Source: Polysphondylium violaceum
Taxonomy: Eukaryota; Evosea; Eumycetozoa; Dictyosteliales; Dictyosteliaceae
Assembly: GCA_000277445.1 (NCBI GenBank)
Contig: AJWJ01000112.1
Span: forward strand, 1 to 51,867
Length of the DNA: 51,867 nt
Reading direction: 5' to 3'
The notes under the pieces were generated by a model. That model was not told where the DNA came from and did no database searches. It saw only the letters and a list, made by a program, of their open reading frames with translations. The number at the start of each line of letters is the position of its first letter. The stretch's first letter is position 1. The translations under genes and the position numbers were made by a program. This document shows positions 10,090-22,873 of the stretch, one piece after another.

Positions 10090-13000
10090 TTAAAGATCAT
10101 TCATTTGAATGAAACCATGTTTCTTTTTCATAATTCTTCTCTTGAATTCATCAGAGCTAAATAGCCAACCATTTAGAGATACAATGATATAGGGCAACAA
10201 AGCGACGGCCGGAACAATGATAAGGAGGAACCAAAAGTCAACGACGGAAAACAATTCAAATATAATGTGATAGGCAGAGGGTTCGACAATATACAACACA
10301 CTGTAGAGCATGACAAAAAGAAAAGAGGCCACAACACTGAGGGACACGGTGAGTATATTTGATTTTGTCCAGTATCGAGTGATAAAGCTGATTTGAAGAT
10401 TTACAATAAGCACCAAATAGAGATAGGCGGCTGTGCCCATGGACCAAAGGCCCAAGGTTTTTCCGCCGTCGACCGTGGCCGTCTGCAACACAAAGAATGT
10501 GATAAAGAATGTGACGGCCGATTGCCACATGCCGATAAAGACCCACCAGATAAAATTGAGGGTCGAGAAGGGTTTGTTGGACTGGCAGATGCGGTAGAGA
10601 TTGGGGTTATTGAGGAGGTCTTCTTCCTTGGTGTCTTGGTCAAAGGTGCCGAGAGTGAGCACGGGCAAAGAGGTGAAGAGGGCGTTGTAGAGTGTAAAGA
10701 GAAAGTCAAAGTAAATCATTTGGCCACTGAATCCCGAAAAGAACCCAAACCAAAATTGAGAGATAGAGAGGGCAATGTTTTTGGAAAAAGAGTATAGAAT
10801 GAGCTTGGTCATACGTTTGTAGCTTCGGTTGCCGTGCACGAGGATGAGACGTTTCAACATGGAGAAATTGGCAATCGAGAAATCACTGGCCAACACAGCT
10901 TGCATGCCTTCTCTGCCAGAGATACCGACACCAATGTGAGCCTTTCTAATCATGGGCACATCGTTAGCACCATCACCAATAGACAATGTAATGGCACCAT
11001 CGCCAAAAAGAAAACTACGTTCGGCCACTAAATTTACAACCTTGGCCTTTTGGGAGGGCGAGCATCTGCAGCAGACCACCGATTCACAAGTCTTGGCCAC
11101 CTGGAGGAAATAGTATCTGAGGTCGGGGTGAAGGGCCAAGGCCAATGTGGAGCCATCAATGACTATGGCCATGTGTTGAGGTGGCTCGTTTTCATTTTTG
11201 TTGGTCAATAGATTGGGTGCGTCCTCGGGATTTAGTCTCAACATCTTGGCCATGTTTTCAAAGAATTTTGGGCCCCAATTGCCCGTGTTTTCAAACTTTT
11301 GATAGAGCTTCTTTCTCTCGGAAATGTCCAAGAGTCTGCTCATGAGGTCCTCTTTGGAGCTTTCGTTGAGGATGTGGATTTCCATATCGTTGGAAATGAC
11401 TGCAGACGAGGTGGCGATACTGATGGCAGTCTCTTGCTTGTCGCCTGTCAAGACCCACACCTTGATGCCGGCCTCTCTAAAGGCCTCGATTGTGTCGGGG
11501 ACATTATCTTGGAGTCTGTCTTCAATGCCGGTGGCACCAATGAGATGGAGATCAGTTTCAATCAGCTCGCAGGCCCTGTCAACCTTTTCTGCCTTTTTAG
11601 AGAGTGACACACTAGCCTCTTGATACTTTTTGCTCCAAAAGATATAGTCTTGCTGTTCAATGACCTTGACAGACATGCAGAGCGTACGAAGACCGTTGGA
11701 GGCAAAGTCGCTGAGATGCTTCTCGGTGGTCTTTATGAGGGCCTCGTCGCGAATCGATCTTTCAAAGATGACAGAATCGGCACCCTTGCAATACAATTTG
11801 ATTTGGCCCTGCTCTGTACGCACAATGACCGACATTCTCTTTCTGTAGCTGTTAAACTCGAGTAGATTGAGTACTTCAAACTTTTCATCACGGCCGTGAA
11901 TGCTTATTGTGACAATGTTGCCTTCTCTGCTTTTTAAAATGAATCCATACTTTGCGGCAGTGATGGTGAGGGCCTCTTCATCGGGCGAGGATGCTTGATA
12001 GGTTGGAATCGAGTTGGCACTGGTTGGACTATAGTCTAAATCTGCGCCCTCTTTGCCCTTCTTTTCAATGATGACCGTGTTGCAGAGTGCCAAACACAAG
12101 AGAAATTCTTTGATGTATTGATTTGGGGTGTGCATCTCGAGTGCGTTGTTGGTGCTGCTGCCGAGCGAGGATTGGCTCACTGTGCTACTCGACAACTCGC
12201 CTTGGTATCCCAATCTTAAGAGAGTGAGTGATGATTCGTGGGGGCCATAGACTTGGCCACCAATGGTGCATTGATTAAACACCATTTCGTTGCAAGTGAG
12301 GGTACCTGTTTTGTCAGAGAATATGTATTGGATTTGACCCAACTCTTCATTGATGTTTGTGTTTCTGGCCTGTGCGGGAGTGTCGGTCTCTTGGCTATAG
12401 AGCTCGAGATCCGAGTCGATAAAGTGGGCATTGGAGACTCTGATCACCTCCATACTGACATACATGGACAGGGGAATGAGGGTGTTGTAGAGAATCACAT
12501 AACTGACATAGATAAACGAGTTGGTGTTGGTTTGGTCGCCCATATACCAGGGTTTGGCTGTGTTGTCATCCTCTAAATGCCATCTATTGTGTCCGATGGA
12601 ACAAATGATACAGATGATGGTTTGCAAGAGAAAGAGGATGAGGAGTTTGTTGTTGACACCTCTTTCCACCGAACTTCTCTTTTGGTTGATTTTGGTGCTG
12701 TTCTTTTCCACCTTGGTGTCGACACCGGTATAGGCGACGATGCCCAACACCCAATCAGTGTTTCTTAACTTGGTGCCTCTCAACAACAGATTGTCAATCG
12801 ACACAGGTGAATAGTTGACTGAGCCTGTGACTGAGTTGTCGAGTGATTGGCTCATGTCCAAGCCCTTTAATATGGTCAGCACACCGTCAAAGGCATAGAT
12901 GTCGTTGTTGGGGCCTTCGTAATCGAGCTTGCAAATAAAGTTGTCCAAGTCCTCGGGCTTCTTGATCCAACTGCACTTTTGAATGTTGTTTTTCACCTTG

Positions 13001-15217
13001 AGGTTTGTCTCGCCATCGAGGTTGGCCGTCTCGAGATAAGTACGGCCGTCGGATCTGCTGGTCGATATGCAGACAATGTCGGCGGGCAAGAGCTCACCAT
13101 CTTTGACCAAGATAATGTCACCCACTTTGATATCCCTCCAACGGCACTTTTGGTAAATGCCCACGCTCGACTGGTTCTGGTACAAGGGTACGGTCGACTC
13201 GGTGCCCTTGGCACGGAGAAAGGGGATTTTGGACAGGATGTTGTACGAGTCGTCGTCAAAATTGCTGCTGGGGTCCTCTTGGTAAAAGGGAGGACGGTAT
13301 ATATAGGCCTCACGATTATTGATCTCTTTGTCTTGCTTGTGACGCTTGACGTCCTCGGCAAACTCTTTAAAACATGACACGGCAATGACGACCAACAACG
13401 GCGTAAAGCTCGATATGGGGCCGACGGGCGAAAACGAAAACATGCACAGGATTACAATGCATAAAGTGTACAGATTGGCGAGTCTGGAAAACTGGAAAAA
13501 GATGACCTTGGGCAAAAAGGTGAGGATGTTGTATTTGCTTGTGATGACGGCGTTGGATTTGATGGTGAGCAGATGCGAGCTCGACTGGCTGGTGGGCACG
13601 GCCGAACGCGGTGTCGTGGTCTTGGCACCCGTCTTGCCGGCCAATTGCTGGTAGGACTGGATGACAGACTGCTTTAGTGTGTCAAACATATTGATGTTCT
13701 TGCTGATGCTGCTGGTGGTGGCCATAGCCTTTTTCACATCGGACCCGTAAAAGAATATACATCGATTGGCCTTTTGCGACAGTTTGTTGGCCTCCTCCTC
13801 TTCGTCGTCCTCGCTTGTCTCAAAACTGCCAACCAAACTGGCAGCCAACAAAACCAACGAGTTTTGACTGGGATCCTTGAGTGTCACCACCGACACAAAC
13901 AACTTTAGTCCCAACACAATACCTCCAATGAAATTTAATGTACACAACAACGATACAAACACAACATAGGTCCAAAATGCCAACTGACCTTCATTGAACG
14001 GTATCTTGTCCTGTGTATGTGCAAATGTAAACGTTATAATTAAATCTAAAATAGTTGTAACAAAACAACCAATTGAATACAATAATATTAAATATTTCTT
14101 TAATCTTTTAACTCCATATGAACCTATAACTAAAAATAATGCTATATTATTATTGATATTAATATATTATAGCTACCAACATAATACTATACTACTCACC
14201 TTGAAAGAATATCAACAACATAACATAATATTTCTCCAAAACAAAGATTGGAAGGGCACGAATTAAATTACCAAATGTTTGAATGATGATGATGTTGGTC
14301 AACCATTTTCTTCCTACTTTGAGGGCAATGGCAGCTCTCTTTTTCTTTTGTACGACTCCATAGGATGCTTTTAAAATTGATAGATATTGTTCTGGTACTT
14401 GTGATGAATGTTGTTTATGAATATATACTGGTGATTTTTCAAATGACTTTTTACTTTCATTTGATTCTTTGTTTTTTGATTTATCATATGTAATACCATC
14501 GCGTTGGTTTTCATCGTCGCTGTCTTGTTTTTCTTCTTCGCTGTCAATTTCATTGTCGTCTTTAATGATTTGTACTCGGCTATCTTTTTCTTTTTTATTT
14601 GGTCTAGATTGATATGAATTGCTTCTTTGTCGTTGTTGTTGGTTTATTTGATTACTATTATTATGATTACTATTACTATTACTATGATTGTGATTTATAT
14701 GATTTGTATTACTAGTATTACTTGTTAAATGATCAGTGTTTTCTTTCCTCAAGGAAGAGGGAAGTAGTTTGGCTCCAATAGCACTAAGTCGTCTTGCATG
14801 CTTGTTTGTATTTGATGTTGTTGTGGTGGTTGTTGTAGTTGTTGTTGGTGGGGAATATAATGGCACCGTTGTAAACAACTGTGATGATGCAGTCAATGGT
14901 GGCTGTTGATTATCGCTTTGGAGATCTTCTAATCTAAGTTTTTGTTGTCGTTGATGATGTTGATGTCTACGATTATGATGATGATTATCTGTTTTTTCAT
15001 TCTCTTCTTCATCCAAATCTATAAAATCCATTTCATCATCTCCACCACCATTTTCATTGTCATCGTCGTCATATCCCATATCTTCATTCTCACCCAACCT
15101 AAATTCCTCACACTCTTGTTCATAGCCAACGCCTATCAAGAGCGGATTAGTTGATTTCACACTCTCTCCAAGAGAATCTGTGTCTTGAAGAATTGCATGA
15201 TTGAAGTCATTCGACAT
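10090..15217 (-). CDS. P4-type ATPase (phospholipid flippase) with N-terminal membrane extension
   Basis: Exons 15217..14200 and 14141..10090 (58-nt intron, GTGAGT...ATATAG, phase 1), about 1689 residues. P4-ATPases move aminophospholipids to the cytosolic leaflet. Signatures are present in order: DGET near residue 717, the TM4 stretch IPLSMYVSMEV, the phosphorylation motif DKTGT near 947, PDEEAL in the nucleotide domain, and GDGANDVPM near 1394, followed by the usual C-terminal membrane block. All catalytic motifs are intact. The first 300 residues are acidic, Asn/Thr/His-rich and low in complexity. Residues about 305-470 contain three or four predicted membrane helices before the canonical P4 start (NAVITSKYNILTFLPK), which a normal P4-ATPase lacks. 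The usual length is about 1100-1300 residues. Confidence 0.93.
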
Positions 15218-16154
15218 CTTGAAATTATATTATATCTGTTTTATCTCTATTACTACTATTATTACTACTATTACTACTATTAGCTAGTCTGTGTTACTAT
15301 TATATGTATACGTATACGTATATTCCTCTACCCTCCTTATCTCTCTGTATGTCTCTGTTGTAATTATAATTATCTTGTTGTAATATCTTAGGGGGATGGG
15401 AATAAAAATAAAATAAAAAAAATGAAAAGCGGGGGTTACAAATGGGTGAATATAGATGACAAATGTAAAAAAAAAAAAAAGAAAAACTATCTATTTTGGG
15501 TCCTAACACTACTATTACTATAATGAACCTATGAAACTATATAGATATTAATTTACACATCCACGCACACTTGCACACACTATGTCTATCACTTTAATGA
15601 GAGAGACACCACACAAATCGTTTTGATTGGAAAAATAAAAAATAAATTAAAAAAAAAAAATGAAAAAAAACAAAAAATTTAAATTTTTTTGTACAAGGTG
15701 TGAGGGTGGGGAGGTCAAGTAATCGGAAGCATTTTGTGTGTCGATTTGTGCCACATAGCCCCCAACGGCTAAAAAATTAATTTTAAATGTCATTGTTGAT
15801 GACTGTGTATGAAACGTCATGTCAAATCACTGATAATAAATTTATTATATCTATCTCTAGAGAAATACACATAATAAATAGACTGCTACTATCTACTACT
15901 ACGATAGTCTATTTATCCCTGTCTATAAATATCCATTGATAAGTTGATTTCTTTTTTTTTATTTTTTATTTTGATCAAGATTTGGCACAAGGTGGGGCAT
16001 TGGGGATTATATTAGTTTTTTTTTTTTTTTTTTGTATACAACCATACATGGTTTGGTACAAGGTGATAATATGAGGTGGGTGTGAAATGCTTATTTATAT
16101 TGCACACATCAGCACGTGGGTGCATAGTAATACCCACTTAGTATACAATTTGAT
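15218..16154. other. intergenic region
   Basis: Upstream region of the P4-ATPase gene and downstream region of the FUN14 gene. It has T-runs, A-runs and short ACT/ATT microsatellites. No gene is supported. Confidence 0.55.
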
Positions 16155-16987
16155 TTATTTCTTGAAGCCTAAATAGAAACCACTGAGGAAACCGGCTTTG
16201 ACATGAAGGTTGTTGGTCAAGATGTTGATAAAGGTTCTAAAGTATCTTGAACGATTCTCTTTGTCAAATTTGGGATTCACCTCACGGAATATACGCTCCC
16301 AATGAATGGTAAGATAGTTGTAGTACGAAAGCACCTGAATGAGTGTGAAAATCGAGCCCACGACAAAAATGACAAACATCCCTATTTTTCGAGTGGCAAA
16401 GCCAGAAGAGTAGCCCAACACGCCAGAGAGTGTGGTGATTCCGAGGAATCTTTGGAACGAGCTCTTTTTACGTAGATGCTTGATCTCCTCATACTCTTCG
16501 ACGGGGATAGTGGCGAATCGGTTGTCCAACTCTTTTAATGTCGATTCACACAACACGGGTGAAGACAATGCTGTGGTGGCACTAATAGCCAACACACCGC
16601 CTATCCCCACAAATGGTTTAAGTGATTTGGATGCTGCTGTTGAGAATTTATATTGTTGTTGTTGTTGTTGATATTGGTATCCATTATTGTGGTTATTAGA
16701 TCTGCTACTATTACCACTTTGGTGACTATTGCCATTACTGCTATTATTATTGTTGTTATTGTTGAACGATGTGGTGGTCGAGTAGAACAATACTTGATTT
16801 GATTTTATTTGATTTGGAACATTGTAAAGATTATTACTAAATCTGCTTGTATTGCCTATAGAGTGGTGGTAAAAGTTAATAACAATACATTATCACATCC
16901 CTAAATACACATACCTTTAAAAGGATTTACAAATGAACTTTTAAAACTATTTTTTAAAAATGGATTGACTAGTTTATGCATATTCAT
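16155..16987 (-). CDS. FUN14-domain mitochondrial membrane protein
   Basis: Exons 16987..16915 and 16855..16155 (59-nt intron, phase 1), about 257 residues. The 24-residue first exon (MNMHKLVNPF...) is basic, hydroxylated and free of acid residues, and it continues into RFSNNLYN...FYSTT, which fits a mitochondrial presequence. A Asn/Gln linker follows. The C-terminal half is a FUN14 domain: GYSSGFATRKIG, a membrane helix, and the C-terminal NLHVKAGFLSGFYLGFKK. FUN14 proteins (FUNDC1/2) are outer mitochondrial membrane proteins; FUNDC1 is a mitophagy receptor in animals. I see no clear YxxL LIR motif at the extreme N terminus, so a mitophagy role is not supported by sequence. Confidence 0.88.
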
Positions 16988-17569
16988 TGATGGTTATTTT
17001 GTTTTTGTTGGGTGAACATCAAAAAGTAAATTTAAATTAGTAAAAATTGTGCAATTTTTTCCTTTTTTTTTTTTCTTTTTTTTTTTGGAAATAGTTTGAA
17101 AAACAATGAAATGTCTGTTTATTGTAAAATTTATATTACATGCAAAGTTTACATCATTCAAATGAAAACATATTTAAAACAATTCATCTTTTGTAATCTA
17201 TCTGTTTTATGATAACTATCATAGATGACCAGTATATTCATTCCACGTCAATCAACAAATTGATAATATCCTCTTTTCTCATGTCCATTGTTTATGGACG
17301 GTTTAAATTTAATCCATAATGGAAAGATTTCAATATATTGATCGACTGAGAAATAGTGGGTCCTTTAAATCTCCCAATATGTTCCTGAGCAAATATTTGT
17401 CATCACTATTTTCTAAATTAGTTCTCCTGGATCATAGATACATGAATTCAAATTCAAATAAAGAAAAGACAAGTTGTTTTTAGGGATTAGAGTGAGTACA
17501 AAAGGGAGATGATGTGTTTGTTGTTGTTTTGCTGTTGATTTATTATTTATAAATAGTTGTAAAAAACAT
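16988..17569. other. intergenic region
   Basis: Lies between the 3' end of the E2 gene and the 5' end of the FUN14 gene, both on the minus strand. A T-run near 17060 is the expected promoter feature. No other signal is seen. Confidence 0.5.
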
Positions 17570-18401
17570 TTATTCTGAACTGGCGGCATACAATTCAGTC
17601 CATTCTCTGGCTGTAAAGTAGTAGATTTATATTTAAAAACATTAATATCTAGATTTATATCTATATCATGATGATTATTATGATTACATACCTTTTTTAA
17701 TAGCATCCTTTTCATTTGATTTCCAATGTTCGGCTACATCGTTAGCTAAAGGATCTATAGTATTATGATTATTATTATTATTGTTAGATATATGCATGAC
17801 TACTATTATTACTACTACTATAAATAAAATAAATTATTTACCATCTGGATTTGGAGCAGATAATAAAGCTTGAATTGATAAAAGAACAGTTCTAATTTGA
17901 AGGGCAGGACTCCATTTATCCTTTAAAATATCTAAACAAATTCTACCAAGCTTATCGATGTTTGGATGATAGATTTTAGTGAGAAAACGTACTTTTGGTG
18001 GAGACATTGGATATTCGTCTGTAAGGAAAAGTTCAAGATGGAAAAATCCTTTTTCAAAAGGTGATTCTGCTGGTCCTGTTATAGTTACTTTAAAATAACG
18101 AAGATTATCAGTTGCTGGTGTAGCTACAATACCTGGAGCTATAGGTTTTTTTGTGTTTGTTGGTTAATAAATATATAATACACTTTATAATCTCCTTGAT
18201 AAACAATCATTCTTACCTGGTTCACTCATTAATCTTTGAGTTTCCTAAAAGATAAAGTATAATAAATTAATATTTTGTTTGGATGACGACTACTATTATC
18301 AACCGTTGCCTTTCGAGGGGTTTTTGATGGACAACTTGATAGTGATAGTAATGATAATGAAAGATACATACTTTTATAATTCTTTTTGGAAGTGAATTCA
18401 T
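17570..18401 (-). CDS. ube2n: ubiquitin-conjugating enzyme E2 N (Ubc13 type), 5 exons
   Basis: Exons 18401..18372, 18244..18217, 18138..17842, 17754..17692 and 17610..17570 give 152 residues, the same length as human UBE2N. The catalytic Cys87 lies in [20 protein letters not shown], almost identical to the animal enzyme, and the HPN triad is present (YHPNIDKLG). Ubc13 with an Mms2/Uev1 partner builds K63-linked ubiquitin chains in DNA damage tolerance and signalling. The first exon is only 30 nt and the second 28 nt. All four intron phases agree. Confidence 0.96.
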
Positions 18402-19063
18402 GATGCTGATGTATATATTTATATATTATTTGTCGTAAAGGTAAGTGTACAAGAACAAAGTATTGAAAATGAATAGGGGAGTGTGAGTGAGTGTATATTA
18501 AACGTATGCGTTTACAAAAGAGTGGTGATGATGATGGTGATGGTGATAAAACTAAATCAAGGTATTCTTTCTCTCTTTGCTTTAGTTATTGTTCAATGAA
18601 TGAGAGTGGTCTCCTATCCTTGTGTGTGTTTACAAAAGTATAAAAATAAAGATATATAAAGATCACTAGTGTATATACAGGGAGGTAAAAATAAAATAGT
18701 AAGGAAATTTGTGTTTCTAAAAATTTGTGTGAAAATTTTTTTAAAAAAAAATGTGAAAATTGACAAAAAAAATAAATACAAGATTTTCAGTGTGTGGACA
18801 TTATACAGTCACCAACCACTCATTCACACATCTATAGAATTGGGATATTATATATATTTGTGTGTGTGTGTGTGTGGGAAGAGTATGCAGGTATGCAGTA
18901 TATTGTATAGCATGTGTATGTTGTTATTACTGTATGTACTCTATACTATACTATTCATATGAATATTAAGAATGAGAGGTTGCGTGATGATGACCATCAT
19001 TTATTAAAAAGTATTTATTTTATTTTATTTTTTGACTATTGCTACTATGGGTATGAGAATATG
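18402..19063. other. intergenic region with TG microsatellite
   Basis: Promoter side of the E2 gene and 3' flank of the surface-protein paralogue. A (TG)n tract lies near 18859-18876 and GATGGT repeats near 18530. No gene is supported. Confidence 0.5.
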
Positions 19064-20386
19064 TTAGACGTGATCAGTGTCTGGGGAGGTGGTGGGGCCA
19101 CCTATTGTGATGGATGAAGTTGATAGTGAATGAAAGTTTATGGTTTGGGATGAGGACGAGGATGAGGATGAAAGTTGGTTGGCGGCTAGTTGTTTCTCTC
19201 TTTTGTAGATTTTTAGGAAAACGATAATGATAAACATGGTGACGACAATGGCTAGTGTAATGAATATGCCAATGAGGATACGATTCTTGTGATATCCTAT
19301 TTCATTGCAAGAGAGTGCAGTGAATGGAATTCGATGATGACACTGACTGCCCATGCCGATAAAGGGAGTGAGGGGGATGGCAATCAGTGTGTAGTTGCCT
19401 GGAGGCAATCGGGTGAGGAGCCAAGCGTTGCCTCGGTTTTCGGCAGATTTGATGACGTTGCTTGTGTGGTCTTGAATATAGTAGTGGTAGGCCACAATGC
19501 CAAGACTCAAGGGTGGTTCGATCAGCGTTGCGCAGTTTGCCGTTCGGATGCTGGGTGAGACGTGCTTGGGGAATGCCAGCGGAATGGTTTGCACTCCGCA
19601 TTGTTTCGACTCGGCCTTTAAGAGATACTCGCTGTCAGTGTTGATGTCGGACCATGTGTAGGGGTGGGTGTTGTTGTCTGTCGAGTTTATACGTGTTTGC
19701 TGGCCATTGGAGACACTGTACAGCTCCACCCATGCATAGGTGTCGCTGTTTTCCAGGTAAAAGGACCTGTACATCTCTGAGCAATCGGTGTTTTGGGTAG
19801 GTGTTTTGAGTATAGGTAGTTTCCTTGCATCGCTGTTTATCACAATGTCTTGTTTACATGTAATCCCGCTGTCGTCAGTGCTCTCGATGCGGTAGAGCTT
19901 GCTTTGTGTAAAGTAAAAAGGTAGATACACCTTTTCGCCATTGATGGTATGGTTGGCGGCCGGTCCAGAATACGTGATCACACCACTGTCATTGCTAAAA
20001 GGACAGCGGGGCTCCTGCACACTGTATTTGGGGCCGCCGACCGAAATCATTTTAAATCCAAAACACTGGGAACTGGTAAAGTTCCATGTGATGGCATACT
20101 GCTTGCCGACCGCCAGACTGTATTGGGTATAGTCGGGTGTAATGAGCTCAATGTCGGGGAGAGGTGTGATTTTGTATTGTAGATCGGCTCTATTGTTTAC
20201 CCGTATTCCCCCAGGTCTGACAAAAGGATTACAGTATCCTCCATGCGTGGTGTATATTTCCTCGGCCACGGGACATGTGTTTTGTGCAGGCAAAGATGAG
20301 GAATTGTTATTATTGTTTCCATTTTGTCCAAATGATAAAGTTATTGTCCCGATAAGGAATAAAATTAATATTTTGATGGGTCCCAT
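19064..20386 (-). CDS. short type I surface protein, paralogue of the 746-4768 gene
   Basis: 440 residues, one exon. It has a signal peptide (MGPIKILILFLIGTITLSFG), an Asn/Ser spacer, then a module with the same order of motifs as the start of the 1316-aa protein: CP near the start, GGYCNPF, NFTSSQC, GGPK and QEPRCPFSNDSG. One membrane helix (about residues 358-382) and a KREK stop-transfer precede a Ser-rich cytosolic tail. It looks like the N-terminal module of the larger paralogue placed directly on a membrane anchor. Lengths differ threefold and only the larger gene has an intron. Function is unknown; cell-surface recognition is inference. Confidence 0.85.
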   Translation of the reverse strand: MGPIKILILFLIGTITLSFGQNGNNNNNSSSLPAQNTCPVAEEIYTTHGGYCNPFVRPGGIRVNNRADLQYKITPLPDIELITPDYTQYSLAVGKQYAITWNFTSSQCFGFKMISVGGPKYSVQEPRCPFSNDSGVITYSGPAANHTINGEKVYLPFYFTQSKLYRIESTDDSGITCKQDIVINSDARKLPILKTPTQNTDCSEMYRSFYLENSDTYAWVELYSVSNGQQTRINSTDNNTHPYTWSDINTDSEYLLKAESKQCGVQTIPLAFPKHVSPSIRTANCATLIEPPLSLGIVAYHYYIQDHTSNVIKSAENRGNAWLLTRLPPGNYTLIAIPLTPFIGMGSQCHHRIPFTALSCNEIGYHKNRILIGIFITLAIVVTMFIIIVFLKIYKREKQLAANQLSSSSSSSSQTINFHSLSTSSITIGGPTTSPDTDHV

Positions 20387-20906
20387 AGTTTACAATAATT
20401 CTAATTATAGTAAATTTAAATTTATTGTAATAATGGTATAGTAGAGTATTATTACTACACAAAACACAATCAGAAAAAATAAAATACAAATGTATAAGAG
20501 AGAATATTATTTTATCAAATGAAAAACAAAAAAAAGTATGAATTTAGTAAATGTATAGATGTTGCTTCAAATGGATAGAATCATACAATAAAAGTATATT
20601 GATTATAGATCAAAATGGAATTAATCAATATCATTCTCTTTTTTTATTTTTTATTTTATATTCTCACCCCTAATTTATACATTCCCCCTTCACCCATACA
20701 CAACTTTTTCAAACCACCCGCGTTAGGAAATGTTCCAATTAAAGAGGATGTTTAATTAAGAAAAGATAAAGTTTCAATTTTTATAATTATTTTAGTGAAA
20801 CTCAAATATTAAATGGTTGTTGTTCCAACCATTTTCAATTGATAATTGAATTTTTGAACCCTAATTATAGTTTTTATAAGTCTAAATTTTTAGAAAAAAC
20901 ATGAAA
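20387..20906. other. intergenic region
   Basis: Promoter region of the 440-aa surface protein and 5' flank of tRNA-Lys(CTT). AT-rich, no further feature seen. Confidence 0.5.
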
Positions 20907-20979
20907 GCCCGGCTAGCTCAGTCGGTAGAGCGCACGACTCTTAATCGTGTGGTCGTGGGTTCGAGCCCCACGTTGGGCG
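20907..20979 (+). tRNA. tRNA-Lys(CTT)
   Basis: Acceptor GCCCGGC pairs with GTTGGGC (two G-T). The D-arm is GCTC/GAGC, the anticodon stem CACGA/TCGTG with loop CTCTTAA (anticodon CTT), and the T-stem GTGGG/CCCAC with TTCGAGC. The discriminator is G. There is no intron. It shares much of its body with the tRNA-Lys(TTT) gene at 6094. Confidence 0.96.
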
Positions 20980-21540
20980 AAATATTTTTTATTTTGGGTT
21001 CTCTTTTGTCGGGTTTGTTTTGTAAGACACCAGGTGTCTTTTCACATTTTTAACCGACTTTTTGACAAAATCGGGTGATACGGTAAAGACATCCCTATTT
21101 TATCCATGAGAAACAACCGTATATGCACCAGTTGCAATACATGTGACCTTACAAGAATATACAATTGATTTACATAAGTATGTAAATCAATTCCAGTAAA
21201 GAATAGTCAAATCCAATTTGAATTCATATTTTTCCAAAGCTATAAAAGCTGGGTTTTTTGTTAAGAATAAAGCATATCAATAATCAGTCTCTCATTTATA
21301 AATTAATTTAATTATAATAATAATAGTATAATTTATTTGTTTTGTTTTACACCACTTAATTACATGTTCAGTCACTAAGGTCGTTGGTATTAAAGGTTGG
21401 AATTAATGATCAATAGACAAGTTTAATAAAATATGGATGATCCATAAGGTGTAGATCATATATATTGTATTATTGGGAGGAGGTTTGCCTATTTATCTGT
21501 TGATATCAACTTCAGCTAAAAAAATTATCATCGGTTGATC
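20980..21540. other. intergenic region downstream of tRNA-Lys(CTT)
   Basis: No gene is seen. Unlike the other two tRNA genes, this one has no copy of the R1-R3 repeat next to it. Confidence 0.5.
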
Positions 21541-21542
21541 CA

Positions 21543-22312
21543 TTGGTGTTTGTGAAATTAATTTTAGTACTAACAAGTGTGACAATTCCCCATTTGTTTG
21601 AAATTTTTGTAATTGATGTTAATGGAGTTGGTATAAATAGAAATGTAAGAATTACAATTGATAATAGATCTGAAATCTATAGATTAATTAGAGTTATTGG
21701 TGGTGGCCAAAAATCAAATCAAAGATATAAATCTCAACCTCTTCTCAATGGCCATGGTTATATTACTACTCATGGTTGATCATTAGTTATTTATGGATCC
21801 ATAAATAATGACCATTGGCCAAATAAAAAACTATCATTGGTGAAAATGAATGTACCAATGTTAACTTGTTTGATATACAAGAATACACAATGATAAAGTG
21901 TACAATTCCAAGTGGTTCACTTGCCAACAAAACCATACTGTGAAAATGAATGATAAAGAAATTATAAATACATGTGAATTTAAATTCTAACATGTTTCAC
22001 CAACAATTTCATCAGTTACAACAATACCAATGAAAGTATCAGTTGGAGATAGAGTATGTGCCAATGCAAAAGAGGTTTTAATGTAATCTCATGTTCTGTT
22101 GATCCATTTACATGTATTGATGAAATACCAAACACGAGTAAATTAAGAGTAGATGTTGATTCACTTGTTGGAGAAGATCATGATTTTACAACAGCTCATA
22201 GCTCTGAAACTGAAACTCTAATACCTTCATCTGCATTTAACAACAATAAGGAGTGTATTTTATTGTTAGTAGTGACTGTTTTTTTACAGGTTTCAGCCTT
22301 TTTTGGTGAATG
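21543..22312 (+). pseudogene. decayed IPT/TIG-EGF surface protein gene
   Basis: Three reading frames in succession hold pieces that look like one dictyostelid tiger-type surface protein. They are VNGVGINRNVRITIDN, then LLNGHGYITTHG followed after a stop by SLVIYGSINNDHWPNKK, then (after a frame change) IKCTIPSGSLANKT, then an EGF-like stretch CQCKRGFNVISC. The order of an IPT/TIG fold and an EGF hook is typical for that family. Stops and frame changes are spread through it and there is no convincing start, so it is read as a pseudogene of a host surface receptor. The source gene is not in this window. Confidence 0.55.
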
Positions 22313-22320
22313 AGTTTTAT

Positions 22321-22873
22321 AAAGAAAAGATAAATAATTAAATTAAAACAATAAAATGAACAGTTCAGAAGTGGTGTTTCAAGTGATTGCCAAGACACTG
22401 TTGATTCTACAAAGAACACAACATTTAAATAATGTATGAAAAAGTTCCTCTTGAAAATGCATTTGAATCTTTAGAACATTAGTAAAGCTAAATTCAGATA
22501 TGTTATCACAGTTGAGTAATTAGTACTAATTTAAAGAAGATCTGAATTCTGATGACCATCAAACTTGCTATCTAAGTCTGCGTCCAACATTGGCTTCTTC
22601 ATTGAGTTCTCTGAGGGATAAAAACAGAGAGGCTACAAGATTGTGAACGTAGGCAGGGCAAAACAAGGTCCATATTTTTCTCGAGAGCATTGAAATATTT
22701 TAAAACTCTTGCTCAGTGTACAAAGTATATACACTTTTTTCAAATTGTTCATTTGGTATATGAGAAACTAAGAAAACTGCTGGAACAAAAGTAAGATTTA
22801 AAATTAATTAATTAGATTAATATAAAAATATAATAATCAAAAAAAATATTGTTTATTAATTCAATATATTTAT
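22321..22873. other. intergenic region
   Basis: No coding frame or structured RNA recognised between the decayed gene and the 3' end of the coiled-coil protein gene. Confidence 0.5.

Noticed and set aside
10393-13654. Several plus-strand open frames of 60-134 codons
   Set aside because: They are antisense shadows of the P4-ATPase exon, with no splice or family support.
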